Source of the DNA: Saccharothrix algeriensis
Lineage (GTDB): Bacteria > Actinomycetota > Actinomycetes > Mycobacteriales > Pseudonocardiaceae
Length of the DNA stretch: 64,000 nt
Assembly (NCBI RefSeq): GCF_016907655.1
Contig: NZ_JAFBCL010000001.1
Coordinates: 4,932,001-4,996,000 of the forward strand
Direction of reading: 5' to 3'
Part shown: positions 17,655 through 25,857 of the stretch, piece by piece
Position numbering within the stretch: the stretch's first letter is position 1
Layout: the number at the start of each line of letters is the position of its first letter
The notes under the pieces: model-generated
Told to the model about the DNA's origin: nothing
Databases searched by the model: none
The model's input: only the letters and a program-made list of their open reading frames with translations
Made by a program: the position numbers and the translations under genes

Positions 17655-17739
17655 GGCGGTCCAAGCGCTCGTTGAGCTGCGTTGCCAAGCTGCGGATGTC
17701 CGCGGCTACCGCCTTGACCTCGTCTGCCTGCGCCACCAT
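17596..17739 (-). CDS. Possible 47-residue helical peptide, antisense to the XRE 3' end
   Basis: ATG 17739 is preceded by CAGGGGGTCG. The product (VAQADEVKAVAADIRSLATQ ... ERLDRLMVVRRRQ) looks like one amphipathic helix with a basic tail. It overlaps the XRE gene by 59 bases on the other strand, and no comparative support can be given here. Confidence 0.3.
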   Translation of the reverse strand: MVAQADEVKAVAADIRSLATQLNERLDRLMVVRRRQLAAARSRRHGR

Positions 17740-17802
17740 CGACCCCCTGAGAACACCGCGATGACTGCGATGTCTGTAGCGTCGGGCGAAGTGGGCGACG
17801 GA

Positions 17803-17823
17803 CCCCGGAAAAACCTTCCGGGG
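17803..17823. promoter_or_regulatory. Inverted repeat in the leader of the TPR regulator gene
   Basis: A perfect 8-bp inverted repeat CCCCGGAA-N5-TTCCGGGG lies 32 bases before the start at 17855. It could be an operator for the regulator or a small transcriptional hairpin. Confidence 0.4.
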
Positions 17824-17854
17824 TGGGTCGGCGGTCTGCGGAGAGGCTGAGGCC

Positions 17855-19069
17855 ATGCGCGGAATGACGAACTCACTGACCATCGGCGAGCGGGTCGGCT
17901 GGTACCGCCGGCGCAGGGGCGTGCCGCAGGAAGTGCTGGCCGGACGAGTCGGCCGCACCACCGACTGGCTGAGCAAGGTCGAGAACAACAGGATCGACCT
18001 CGACCGGCTGTCGGTGATCCGCAACCTCGCGGACGCCCTGGACGTGTCCGTCGGTGACCTGATCGGCGAACCGACGTTGCTCGACTGGAACTCGGAGAGC
18101 GGCACGAAGACCGTGCCGGCGCTGCGAGCGGCCCTGATGGACTACCGGCAGCTCACCCCGCTGTTGGCCGCGCCCAGCACCGACGCCGAACCGATCGACC
18201 TCGCCGAACTCCGGCGCGAGGTCGGTGTGGTCTTCGAGGCGTACCAGGAGTCCAAGTACGGATTCGTCGCCGGCCGCGCCCCGTTGCTGCTCGCCGATGC
18301 CGTCCAAGCCGTCCAGGCGCACGGGACCGAGGCGCAGGGCCTGCTGGCCCTCAGCTACCAGGCAGCCACGTCACTGCTGACCAAGCTCGGCGAGACCGAC
18401 CTCGCGTGGATCGCGGCCGAGCGGGGGCTCACCGCTGCTCAGCAGACCGGGAACCCGGTCATCCTCGGCTCGCTGTTCCGCTCCGTCGTGCACGCCCTGC
18501 TCTCGACCGGCCGCTACGGGCCCGCCGCCCAGCTCACCGAGACGGCCGCCGGTGTTCTCCAGCCCGAGCTGCCGCACGCGGACAGCGCGATGCTGTCGAT
18601 CTACGGCAGCCTCTTCCTCGCCGGCTCGATGGCAGCGGCGCGAACCGACGACCGCGGTCGCACCCAGGACTTCCTGCGCGAGGCTCAAGAAGCCGCCGAC
18701 CGCTTGGGCGCCGATGCCAACCACGTGTGGACCGCGTTCGGCCCAACCAATGTCGAGATCCACCGGGTTGCCACCGCGATGGAACTTGGTGACGTCCAGG
18801 TCGCCGTTGACCTCGGGCCGTCCGTCGACACGTCGAACCTCCCTGTCGAGCGCCGGGTACGGCACTCTCTGGAGACGGCGCGCGCCCTGAGCGCGTGGAA
18901 CCGGACAGATGAGGCGTTGGCAATCGTGCTGGACGCGGAAGAACTCGCTTCCGAACAGGTGCGCCACCACTACCTCAGCCGGCAGCTCGTGCTCACGTGG
19001 ATGCGCCAGCAACGCGGCACGCCCAGCCACGCTCTCTCCGGCCTGGCTCAGCGCTTGCGGCTTGAGTAG
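17855..19069 (+). CDS. XRE-family regulator with TPR-like C-terminal domain
   Basis: 404 residues: an N-terminal helix-turn-helix (GERVGWYRRRRGVPQEVLAG, recognition part TTDWLSKVENNRID) and a long all-helical C-terminal region (about 90-404) with tetratricopeptide-like repeats such as LAWIAAERGLTAAQQTGNPV. This architecture, a DNA-binding head with a peptide-sensing TPR body, is usual for actinomycete regulators next to a Nudix gene on AICEs. The last third has a decayed second copy at 23276-23464. ATG 17855 follows GGAGAGGCTGAGG. Confidence 0.85.
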   Translation: MRGMTNSLTIGERVGWYRRRRGVPQEVLAGRVGRTTDWLSKVENNRIDLDRLSVIRNLADALDVSVGDLIGEPTLLDWNSESGTKTVPALRAALMDYRQLTPLLAAPSTDAEPIDLAELRREVGVVFEAYQESKYGFVAGRAPLLLADAVQAVQAHGTEAQGLLALSYQAATSLLTKLGETDLAWIAAERGLTAAQQTGNPVILGSLFRSVVHALLSTGRYGPAAQLTETAAGVLQPELPHADSAMLSIYGSLFLAGSMAAARTDDRGRTQDFLREAQEAADRLGADANHVWTAFGPTNVEIHRVATAMELGDVQVAVDLGPSVDTSNLPVERRVRHSLETARALSAWNRTDEALAIVLDAEELASEQVRHHYLSRQLVLTWMRQQRGTPSHALSGLAQRLRLE

Positions 19070-19103
19070 CACGCGCGCCCGGCGACGCCCGTAGGCTCAG
19101 CGC

Positions 19104-19598
19104 ATGGGTACGGACGCCGACCGCTTCGCAACGCCCCGGATGGCAGCCGGGGCGTTGTTCGTTGATGACCAGGACCGGGTCCTGCTCGTCCACAAGACCT
19201 ACGGCAACGGCTGGGACATCCCTGGTGGTTACGTCGATGTGGGGGAGTCGCCGGCTGCGGCGTGCCGCCGGGAGCTGCGAGAGGAACTGGGGCTCGACCG
19301 AGAACCGCAGCGCCTGCTGGCCGTGGACTGGGCGCCGAACGAAGGCGAGGGCGACAAGGTCCTCTGGGTGTTCGACTGTGGGCTGCTCGGCGAGGACGAA
19401 CACCGGATTAAGCTGGACGACTCAGAGCTGGACCGGTGGGAGTGGGTGCCAGTTACCGACCTCGGTGAATACCTGGTTCCGCGACTCGCCCGCCGACTCA
19501 ACCAGTCCCATGCCGCTGCGAGCCGTGGCGACACGGCGTACTTGGAGCATGGCCACTTGCCGGGCGTCAGGGGTAGTGCCCCACTTTCTACCGATTGA
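19104..19598 (+). CDS. Nudix hydrolase
   Basis: 164 residues with a complete Nudix box G42-x5-E48-x7-REL-x-EELGL (residues 42-64), which binds Mg and hydrolyses nucleoside diphosphate-linked substrates. Element-borne Nudix proteins (such as the pSAM2 accessory genes) are thought to act in signalling or nucleotide clean-up. A -10-like TAGGCT sits seven bases before ATG 19104, so the mRNA is probably leaderless and the gene has its own promoter despite lying 34 bases after the regulator. Confidence 0.88.
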   Translation: MGTDADRFATPRMAAGALFVDDQDRVLLVHKTYGNGWDIPGGYVDVGESPAAACRRELREELGLDREPQRLLAVDWAPNEGEGDKVLWVFDCGLLGEDEHRIKLDDSELDRWEWVPVTDLGEYLVPRLARRLNQSHAAASRGDTAYLEHGHLPGVRGSAPLSTD

Positions 19599-20169
19599 TC
19601 AAGCTGGCGCCGCCCAAGGCAGGCAGAGTGTCCAAAGTTCCTTTCCCTCTGCAAGGCGGCCCCCTCCGGGGGCCGCTGACCGTTGGTGCCTAACCGACGC
19701 TGAAGGACCGACACCCCTGTAAGTGCTGCACGCCCTAGCGGGCCAAGCGGCCTGCGGGCGTGCCACACGAGGAAGGGCGCCGATCCCGACGTCAGCGAGG
19801 AACGGCCAGCGACCCCCGAAGACGACCGCAAGAGCCCAAAAGAATCGTTCGCCGCGCGGCAGCCCAGCAGGATGACCGGGACGGCACCACCGGTTCGACT
19901 ATCAGCGTGGGCCGGGTTTCGCGTCATTCGCCGACCTTCCCGAGGGCAACCACACGCGTCAAGGGGGGGCAGACCCAGCCTGGCAATCCAGTCTGCGGGA
20001 GGTGCTCCTTTGACACGTGTGGTTAGGACGAGCCAGGTCTGCGGGATGACGCGAAATCCCCTTGAGAAATCGTTTACCCCTAGGTAAGCTCAATCCACCC
20101 TAAAGAGTAAAGCGAGTCTTACTCATCTTGACGGATTGACTATATCCTGCTCTGTAGAAGGGGGATTTG
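19599..20169. other. Intergenic stretch, no gene seen
   Basis: About 570 bases between the Nudix gene and the ApeA-like gene. Base composition drops from GC-rich to AT-richer at about 20040, which probably marks the junction between AICE backbone and acquired cargo. Short open frames here lack ribosome sites and codon bias. The last 100 bases must hold the cargo promoter; a TATCCT at 20143 is a possible -10. Confidence 0.5.
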
Positions 20170-21516
20170 ATGGCTGGCATGGCTAAGTTTGAGAAGCTTT
20201 TCAGTGGAACAATGGGCCACTTCTGGGTTTTGGATGAAAACGCGGATCCCGTCCACGAGGACTCGATTAGCGGCTACGTTAAACTGGGAGATCGAGGCTA
20301 CGTTGAAATTGACACGCTTGATGAAGATCCATTTGACGCTGATGTCGAAGGTAAACTTGAGCGCACTCGACCGCGTGCCATTTACGGGGTAACCGTCGAT
20401 ACTCCGGTGCTTCTTTTTCAAGTGGACGATGCGGGTGGGACGGAGGTGCTTGGTGGCGCGAAGGCTTCAGTACGTCGTTACCGCGCTTACAGTGCCGCCA
20501 TATCGGCATTGGGACCGGATCTGAAATCTATTTCGGTTAAAGAAGTTGAGATCTTTTTCCCCGGCATTGAGCAGTGGGCTGGCGTTCAGGTATCCGAAGA
20601 GAATGCCGAATACTTTGATGACAGACGGCTTAAGGGGTTCACGCTAAAAGTTGAAAATGCGGCTGAAGAAGTTGTCGGTATATCCGATGGACGTGAAGTC
20701 GCGGTTTCTTCCCATTGGTCAATCGCCGGTCCTCGCTCCAGGCGGAGCATCTTTGCTCCGGTGTCCATCATTTGCCGCAGTGAGTCGCCTGTCGAGCTGT
20801 GGGACCTTCTCCAACCGATATTTCGAATCCAAGAGCTTATTAGTATTGCCTACGACGGTTTTGTTGTGGCTGAAGGCGGGGTCATTGATTTCGATATGGC
20901 GAGCAAGCCGCCTACCAGACCGCCTTTTTGGAACTATTTTTTGATGCACGTGCCAAATGGTGTTCGTGTACCAAAATCGCTAGGTGAAAAGCCGATGTTT
21001 TGGCTTGGAAGCCTAGGTGATGCGTCCATCCTTGCCCGGTGGATCGAACTCTGCGATAGTCACCCCCGGCTTGTAAAGCCGATTAGCAACTTCTACCGTC
21101 GAGGTGCGGCTACGCCTGAACTGCGCCTGATGGAAGCTGCCACGGCAATGGAGTATTGGTGTTCAGCGATCAAGAAGAAGCCCGGCTATGAATGGGCTAA
21201 AGCGAGTAAAGGTGAATATCCTGCTCTAGTAATAGCAAAGCATCTGGGCGAAGGCTTTTCAAGCTGGGTTGGAAACGCGGAAGCGTGGGCCGACCTGTTC
21301 TGGTCACGATACAATAAGTTGAAGCATGAACCATCATTTAAGGTAGATGAAGGGGAACTCTCGTTCCTGGCATCGATAGGCTTCCGACTTCTTGTGGCTG
21401 AGGTTCTGTCCGAGGTAGCGGGCGACGTTAAAGTCGGGGCCTTGTACTTGCGAAACTGGCGAATCGACAGCCTTGGCGGCATGGCAAAAAATATGTTTCC
21501 ATCGAAGAGTATTTAA
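20170..21516 (+). CDS. ApeA-like HEPN-domain protein, candidate anti-phage RNase
   Basis: 448 residues. The N-terminal half is beta-rich (GHFWVLDENADPVHED, VKLGDRGYVEID), as in ApeA N-terminal domains. The C-terminal third is helical (ELRLMEAATAMEYWCSAI) and ends in a HEPN catalytic motif, Arg380-x5-His386 (RYNKLKH). ApeA-type proteins are single-gene HEPN ribonucleases reported as phage defence. Codon use is far less GC-biased than in all neighbours, so the gene was acquired from another source. ATG 20170 follows GAAGGGGGA. Family assignment is by pattern recognition and needs a profile search. Confidence 0.6.
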   Translation: MAGMAKFEKLFSGTMGHFWVLDENADPVHEDSISGYVKLGDRGYVEIDTLDEDPFDADVEGKLERTRPRAIYGVTVDTPVLLFQVDDAGGTEVLGGAKASVRRYRAYSAAISALGPDLKSISVKEVEIFFPGIEQWAGVQVSEENAEYFDDRRLKGFTLKVENAAEEVVGISDGREVAVSSHWSIAGPRSRRSIFAPVSIICRSESPVELWDLLQPIFRIQELISIAYDGFVVAEGGVIDFDMASKPPTRPPFWNYFLMHVPNGVRVPKSLGEKPMFWLGSLGDASILARWIELCDSHPRLVKPISNFYRRGAATPELRLMEAATAMEYWCSAIKKKPGYEWAKASKGEYPALVIAKHLGEGFSSWVGNAEAWADLFWSRYNKLKHEPSFKVDEGELSFLASIGFRLLVAEVLSEVAGDVKVGALYLRNWRIDSLGGMAKNMFPSKSI

Positions 21517-22359
21517 TGTGTCGCTTCGAAACGGCATCGTACTGTGGGCGCTAGGTCGCAATCCTTCACTCGACGGTATCCGGCTATTCACTGCTCAGGC
21601 GTGACTACGTGAGAACATCGACGCCAAACTTTTGGCCACAAAACGACGGCAAACGACCGCTGCGGACGGTTGGCGATGCTGGATCAGTATAGGCGGTCAA
21701 TCTAGGCAAGGAGCGGTATTCGGCGATCATGGCGAACGATGACAGGCATCTCGCTCTAATGCCGAGGTGCCAGGTGGTCCTGTAGGCCGCGGTGCCGCTG
21801 CTGTGGCCGTAGCCGCACGGCTCTCGTCATCGGGCTGGCCCTCTCCGGGAACCACGAAACCACGAAAATCTGTCCATTATGCTAGCGCGGCCCGCAGACG
21901 TCCGCAGGTCTGACCGCTGTGGTGATGCAGCTGCCCATGGGACGGGGCGCCGCCGCTGGTCAACCGCTCTGGATGGGGCCTGTTGCGGGAATTGCTGCCC
22001 CGTCATCAGTAGAGAGTGAGTCGGTCTCAGCAAGGTCGCTGCCGTCTGCTCCGTCATCGGCGTGGCGATGTGCAAAACCGGTATTTATGCAGGTAGGCGA
22101 GTTAAATGGAGTATCGTGGTTTTACGTGAGTGGATCTTGCTGGTAGCGGACAGAGCGGCAGTTGCCATGGGTGTGCCTGGTCGGCTCGCTCGGAGGCAGT
22201 CTCGCCCAGCTGTAGGTAACTTTCGTGGTTTTGTGGCGTGTCATGTAGGCGACTGTGACGAAGTTGGAGCCGGAAGGCTGTTGCCAGCGACCGTTACGAA
22301 ACTGTGGTGAACCGAATTAAAACGGCCGTCGCATCGGGTAAAGTCCCAGCGTACGAAGT
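21517..22359. other. Non-coding stretch upstream of the CRISPR array (leader side)
   Basis: About 840 bases of mixed composition without a convincing gene. The last 60 bases before the first repeat are AT-richer (GAACCGAATTAAAACGG) and end in AAAGTCCCAGCGTACGAA, resembling a type I-E leader end. The first repeats are perfect and later ones decayed, which also places the leader here. Confidence 0.5.
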
Positions 22360-22690
22360 GTCTTCCCCGCACGCGCGGGGGTGGTCCGGCGGCGCGGCCG
22401 AGGTCGTGACCCGCACGGTGGTCTTCCCCGCACGCGCGGGGGTGGTCCCAGGCCGTAGCGGGCGCGCTCGCCGGCGCGGGCGTCTTCCCCGCACGCGCGG
22501 GGGTGGTCCAAGGCGCTGAGAGGGCCGGAGAGCCCCCGAAGCGTCTTCCCGCACGTGTGGGGGTGGTCCCTCCACTGCGGCCCGACCGCGCACCTCGTCG
22601 TCGTCTTCCCCGCACGCGCGGGGGTGGTCTCCAGATCGAGACTGCCGAGGACGTCTGGGCGGCGTCTTCCCGTACACGTGGGAGTTCTCC
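22360..22690 (+). CRISPR. Type I-E-like CRISPR array, six repeats, no cas genes in the window
   Basis: 28-bp repeats begin GTCTTCCCCGCACG and end CGGGGGTGGTCC, with a central palindromic CCCCGCACGCGCGGGG-like stem. They start at 22360, 22421, 22482, 22543, 22603 and 22664, separated by five unique 33-bp spacers. Repeats 1-3 are identical, 4 lacks a C and has two changes, 5 has a changed last base, and 6 is clearly degenerate. A seventh relic (22724-22751, 15 of 28 matching) falls at the expected spacing. The gradient marks the left end as leader-proximal. The array lies inside the AICE. Confidence 0.93.
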
Positions 22691-22800
22691 GTCCTTGTGG
22701 GGAGTACTCCTCGACTAAGGCCAAGTTCCCCCCCGCGGAACAGGATGATCCTGTGGGCCGCCGCCTAACTGTGCCGTGAGCTGTGTCCAAGTGGTCATCC

Positions 22801-22818
22801 GTGCCGAATGTGTGCCGA
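22801..22818. promoter_or_regulatory. Candidate integrase arm-type site, right
   Basis: A GTGCCGA doublet with 11-bp spacing, matching the one at 4682-4699 and ending 74 bases before the right core. Confidence 0.45.
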
Positions 22819-22892
22819 AATGATGGTGCTGGCACTGCTTCTTGAGGTATCAGCCCAGGTCAGTGGATGGTTGATCGACGGAAAGCAGACCG

Positions 22893-22943
22893 CTCAAAAT
22901 CCGTCCAGTGTGCGTTCGAGTCGCACCGGGGGCACATCATCTG
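22893..22943. repeat. Right attachment site (attR core)
   Basis: Identical over 51 bp to 4533-4583, carrying the tRNA 3' half (anticodon loop onward) but no 5' half, so it is not a functional tRNA gene. The next 63 bases remain 92 percent like the DNA to the right of attL, including the CAGCCCCTG hairpin. That is not expected for plain chromosome and points to a second, related element. Confidence 0.9.
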
Positions 22944-23038
22944 AGCGCACCGAACAGCCCCTGACCTGTGGTAACCCGGCCAGGGGCTGATCTTGTCGTG
23001 TCCGGTTGCCATCCGTCGTCCACGGCTGCCCACGCCGT

Positions 23039-23158
23039 TGGGTCTCGGTCGATGTGGAACAGGAAGCTGTCCGGGGCCGTGCCGGACTTCCGGATGTGGT
23101 CGCGTAGCGGCGGGTGGGGGACCGGTCGGGTCTTGGCCTTCCCCTCAGGGCTTGAGCT
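23039..23158 (-). pseudogene. Integrase fragment of a second, decayed AICE
   Basis: Reverse-strand translation gives EGKAKTRPVPHPPLRDHIRK followed by SGTAPDSFLFHIDRDP. It aligns with the intact integrase (ERGETRPVPCPPQ ... LRDHLRQFGADADGYLFRGVRD) apart from a six-residue deletion. No other part of the integrase survives. It lies at about the same side and orientation relative to its att copy as the intact int gene. Confidence 0.75.
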
Positions 23159-23275
23159 GTCGGCGGGCGCACCGGGTTCTCGTCCACTCTGGACGACGAG
23201 AGGTCCTGTCGCCGGGCCTCCTCGCCCTACGTCGCCGGAGGGGTGAGGATGTTCCGCGCCGGCTCGGCGGCAGCG

Positions 23276-23464
23276 GTACGAACCGGCGGGACCGATGAGT
23301 GTTGGACGCGGCGGAACTCGCTTCCGGGAAGGTCCGTCACTACCTCGACCGGCAACTCGTGCTCGCGTGGGTGTGGCGACAACACGGCACGCGCCCACTC
23401 GGTCCTGGTTCAGCGCTTACGGCATGAGCAGCAGGCGCATTCGGTGACGTCCGTGGGCTCGGCA
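23276..23464 (+). pseudogene. Decayed 3' fragment of an XRE-TPR regulator (second AICE relic)
   Basis: Nucleotide similarity to 18899-19105, the end of the intact regulator: shared tracts GAACTCGCTTCCG, CACTACCTC, CTCGTGCTC and CAGCGCTTRCGGC, continuing past the stop into GTGGGCTCGGC (TAGGCTCAGC in the intact copy). Indels break the frame. Together with the integrase fragment it shows that a related element once sat here. Confidence 0.7.
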
Positions 23465-23827
23465 CCGGAACCCCGCACTCCGCTGATTGATCGGATCACC
23501 ACTACCCCTCCCACACGCGTGGAAGTGGTCCTGTGTTGGGTTCGGCCAACGCCGGGGCATGGTGGCGACCGGTCATTTCGCCCTGCCAACCACCATGCGG
23601 CACCGCAGTCCCTCGCCGCCCCCGCTACGACCGCCTCCGCGCGATCGGGATCACCGCACCCGGCGCTTAAGCCCTAGGTCTCGCCTACCAATCGTCCGAA
23701 GTGGACACCGGAAGCACCGGCTGGAAGCACTGCCCACCCTCGACATCACCGCCACCGGCGCCCAGGCCGCGCACACCGAGCGATAAGTCGGTGGCCAGGA
23801 GTGAGGAGCGTCGTTAGCCTCGCGGTC
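23465..23827. other. Degenerate region with a stray CRISPR-like repeat
   Basis: No gene is supported. Positions 23504-23531 match the 28-bp CRISPR repeat at 19 of 28 bases, with the last seven (GTGGTCC) and the palindromic core (CCACACGCGTGG) kept, so it may be a relic repeat. A -10-like TAGCCT at 23815 serves the methyltransferase downstream. Confidence 0.4.
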
Positions 23828-24715
23828 GTGATCTACGAACATCCCTTGGCCTACCTGCTCGGCATCGAGGGCACCGCCTTGCTGCGCGCGTTCACCGGCG
23901 AGCACGACCGCGACTTCGTGGAGGCCCGGATCGCCGAGATCCGCAGGCTGCTCGACGACGAGTCGCTGGCGGGCGCGGGGGTGGACGTCGACCGCGTGAG
24001 CACGGTCGACGGGTACCGGGTGTGGGCGGGGACGTACGACCGGCCCGGCAACGCCGCGTTCGACATCGACGCGCCGCTGGTCGGCGGGATCGTCGGGGCG
24101 CTGCCGGTGGGCGTCGCGCTCGACGCCGCGTGCGGCACCGGTCGGTACGCGGAGTCCCTGGCCCGGCTGGGCCACCGGGTCGTCGGGGTGGACAGCTCGC
24201 CGGACATGCTCGACCGCGCGCGGGCGCGGGTGCCCGGGGGCGAGTTCCTGGTGGGCGACCTGAACCGGCTCCCGGTGGGCGACGGCCAAGTGGACCTGGT
24301 CGTCTGCGCCCTGGCGCTGACGCACGTCCGCGACCTGGGCCCGGTGGTGGCGGAGTTCGCCCGGGTGCTGCGGCCGGGCGGGCACCTGGTGATCTCCGAC
24401 GTCCACCCCGAAGCGGTGGCGCGGGGGTCGGTGCCCCCACTGCGCGGGCCCGACGGGCGTCCCGGGCGCGTGGAGTCCTACCGCCACCTGGTCGGGGACT
24501 ACCTGCGCGCCGCGCTGGCCGCGGGGCTGCAGCTGCGCGGGTGCCAGGAGCCCCGGCTGCCCGCGCGGGAGCGCCCGCCGGCGCCCGCCGGCGCGGTGGG
24601 GCCCTGGGAGCTGTGGCCGTGGTGCCTCGCCGACCTGGTGCCCGAGGCGGCGCGGGCCGCCAACGCCGACGTGCCAGCCATGGTCGTCTGGCACTTCCAG
24701 TCGCCCGCGACCTGA
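23828..24715 (+). CDS. Class I SAM-dependent methyltransferase
   Basis: 295 residues. The Rossmann methyltransferase core has motif I LDAACGTGRYAESLA, the acidic end of strand 2 in VVGVDSSPDML, motif III-like VGDLNRLPVGDGQVDLVVCA, and LRPGGHLVISDVHPE. The substrate is not evident. GTG 23828 (IYEHPLAYLLG) is chosen because it lies eight bases after a TAGCCT -10 box and matches the usual start of this family; a GTG at 23801 would add nine odd residues. This is the first intact chromosomal gene right of the AICE remnants. Confidence 0.85.
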   Translation: MIYEHPLAYLLGIEGTALLRAFTGEHDRDFVEARIAEIRRLLDDESLAGAGVDVDRVSTVDGYRVWAGTYDRPGNAAFDIDAPLVGGIVGALPVGVALDAACGTGRYAESLARLGHRVVGVDSSPDMLDRARARVPGGEFLVGDLNRLPVGDGQVDLVVCALALTHVRDLGPVVAEFARVLRPGGHLVISDVHPEAVARGSVPPLRGPDGRPGRVESYRHLVGDYLRAALAAGLQLRGCQEPRLPARERPPAPAGAVGPWELWPWCLADLVPEAARAANADVPAMVVWHFQSPAT

Positions 24716-24785
24716 CCCCCGGCCGGAGCGCGGATCCGCCGAGCGGCGCTGGAATCCGTGGGCCGGGCGGACTACTGTCCGGCAG

Positions 24786-25682
24786 GTGCCCGAGTCGGCC
24801 GGAGTCCGCCCGAGCCCGTTCGCCGAGGCGCTGCGCGGTGCGATCCGCCGGCGCGGCGCGACCCTGGAGCGCCTGGCCGACCACCTGCGGCGGGAGGGGA
24901 CGCCGGTCAGCCCCGCCACGCTGAGCTACTGGCAGTCCGGCCGCAGCCGGCCCGAGCGGGCGCTGTCGCTGGCCGCCCTGCGCAACGTCGAGCGGTTCCT
25001 CGGGCTGCGCGGCGGGGAGCTGGCCGGGCTGCTCGACGCGCCCCGGCCGCGCGGCCGGCTGGCCCACCGGGCGCCCGAGCCCGCGCCGATGTCGGCGGTG
25101 TGGCCGGACGCCCGGTCGCGGCGCCGGGCGCTGGACGGGCTCAGCCCGCGCGACGAGGCCCGGCTGACGAGGCTGAGCATCGTGTCGCGGGTGGAGATCG
25201 GGCCGGACCGCACCGAGCTGCACCAGTGGAACCGCAACATCCTGCGGGCCGAGGAGGACGGCGTCACGAGCATGGTGCTGCTGTTCTGGTCGGACGACCA
25301 CCAGCCGCCGCCGGTCCTCGTGCCGACCCGCAATTGCTCGGTCGCCGCGCTCAACCGGGACGAGGATTCCGGCCTGGCCGCTGCCGAACTGCATTTCCCC
25401 CGGCCGCTGGCCCGACACGAGACGATCATCGTGGAGTACGAGGTCGAACAGGTCGGCTGCGTTCCCGCGACCAATCACGAGCGGCGCGGGCGGTTGCCCA
25501 CGCGGGAGCTGCTGATCGAGGTGCGGTTCGACCCGGACGCGGTGCCGGCGCGCTGCGAGCAGTTCTCCGAGATCGGCGGCAAGCGGCTGGTCCGGCCGCT
25601 GACCTGCGACGACTCCTACACCGTGCACGCGCTGGGGCTGGACCTGCAACCCGGCGTGTTCGGCGTTCGCTGGGAGTGGTGA
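24786..25682 (+). CDS. Helix-turn-helix protein with beta-rich C-terminal domain
   Basis: 298 residues. The N-terminal XRE-like helix-turn-helix (FAEALRGAIRRRGATLERLA ... VSPATLSYWQSGRSRPER) is followed by a 190-residue domain of beta-strand-like repeats (VSRVEIGPDRTELHQWNRNI, VLLFWSDDHQPPPVLVPTRN) without a recognised family. It probably senses an unknown ligand. GTG 24786 lies 8-9 bases after TACTGT, suggesting a leaderless mRNA. Confidence 0.7.
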   Translation: MPESAGVRPSPFAEALRGAIRRRGATLERLADHLRREGTPVSPATLSYWQSGRSRPERALSLAALRNVERFLGLRGGELAGLLDAPRPRGRLAHRAPEPAPMSAVWPDARSRRRALDGLSPRDEARLTRLSIVSRVEIGPDRTELHQWNRNILRAEEDGVTSMVLLFWSDDHQPPPVLVPTRNCSVAALNRDEDSGLAAAELHFPRPLARHETIIVEYEVEQVGCVPATNHERRGRLPTRELLIEVRFDPDAVPARCEQFSEIGGKRLVRPLTCDDSYTVHALGLDLQPGVFGVRWEW

Positions 25683-25857
25683 TTTCGACTGCCGGCCGGC
25701 AATCGTTTTAAGTATTAACAGAGAAAGGGCAGTCGACCCTTTTCAAACGCCCGGCCGGGTGGCATTATTCCGGCGCGCAGCAATCCTGCTGGAGGGGTCG
25801 GGCAAGCCGACCGTCCCGTCCATGCGCATCCCCTGCACAGTGAGGAATCCGGCTGGA

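Larger units (their letters stand above)
4533..22943. mobile_element. Actinomycete integrative and conjugative element (AICE) in tRNA-Leu
   Basis: Bounded by 51-bp identical direct repeats of the tRNA 3' half (4533-4583 and 22893-22943). The content is that of an AICE using a primase-polymerase: integrase and excisionase at one end, DUF3987 plus Prim-Pol replication genes, an FtsK-like TraB for double-stranded DNA transfer, Spd-like membrane proteins, WhiB and XRE regulators and a Nudix gene. The region from about 19600 to 22800 is cargo (ApeA-like gene, CRISPR array) with different base composition. Whether it still excises cannot be told, but int, xis, rep and tra all look intact. Confidence 0.9.

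Noticed and set aside
22304-22835. Several open frames running through the CRISPR array
   Set aside because: They translate the repeat and spacers (recurrent HARGWS or RACGEDH-like peptides) and have no independent support.
4584-22892. Presence of cas genes serving the CRISPR array
   Set aside because: Every gene in the element was checked for Cas3, Cascade, Cas1 or Cas2 patterns and none was found.
22893-22943. Possible second tRNA-Leu gene
   Set aside because: Only the 3' half is present; the acceptor 5' strand and D arm are missing. It is the att copy.
22937-23398. Open frame that includes the integrase-like segment
   Set aside because: Only about 40 of its 153 residues resemble an integrase, and the rest is unrelated frame-shifted sequence, so it is a pseudogene fragment and not an intact gene.
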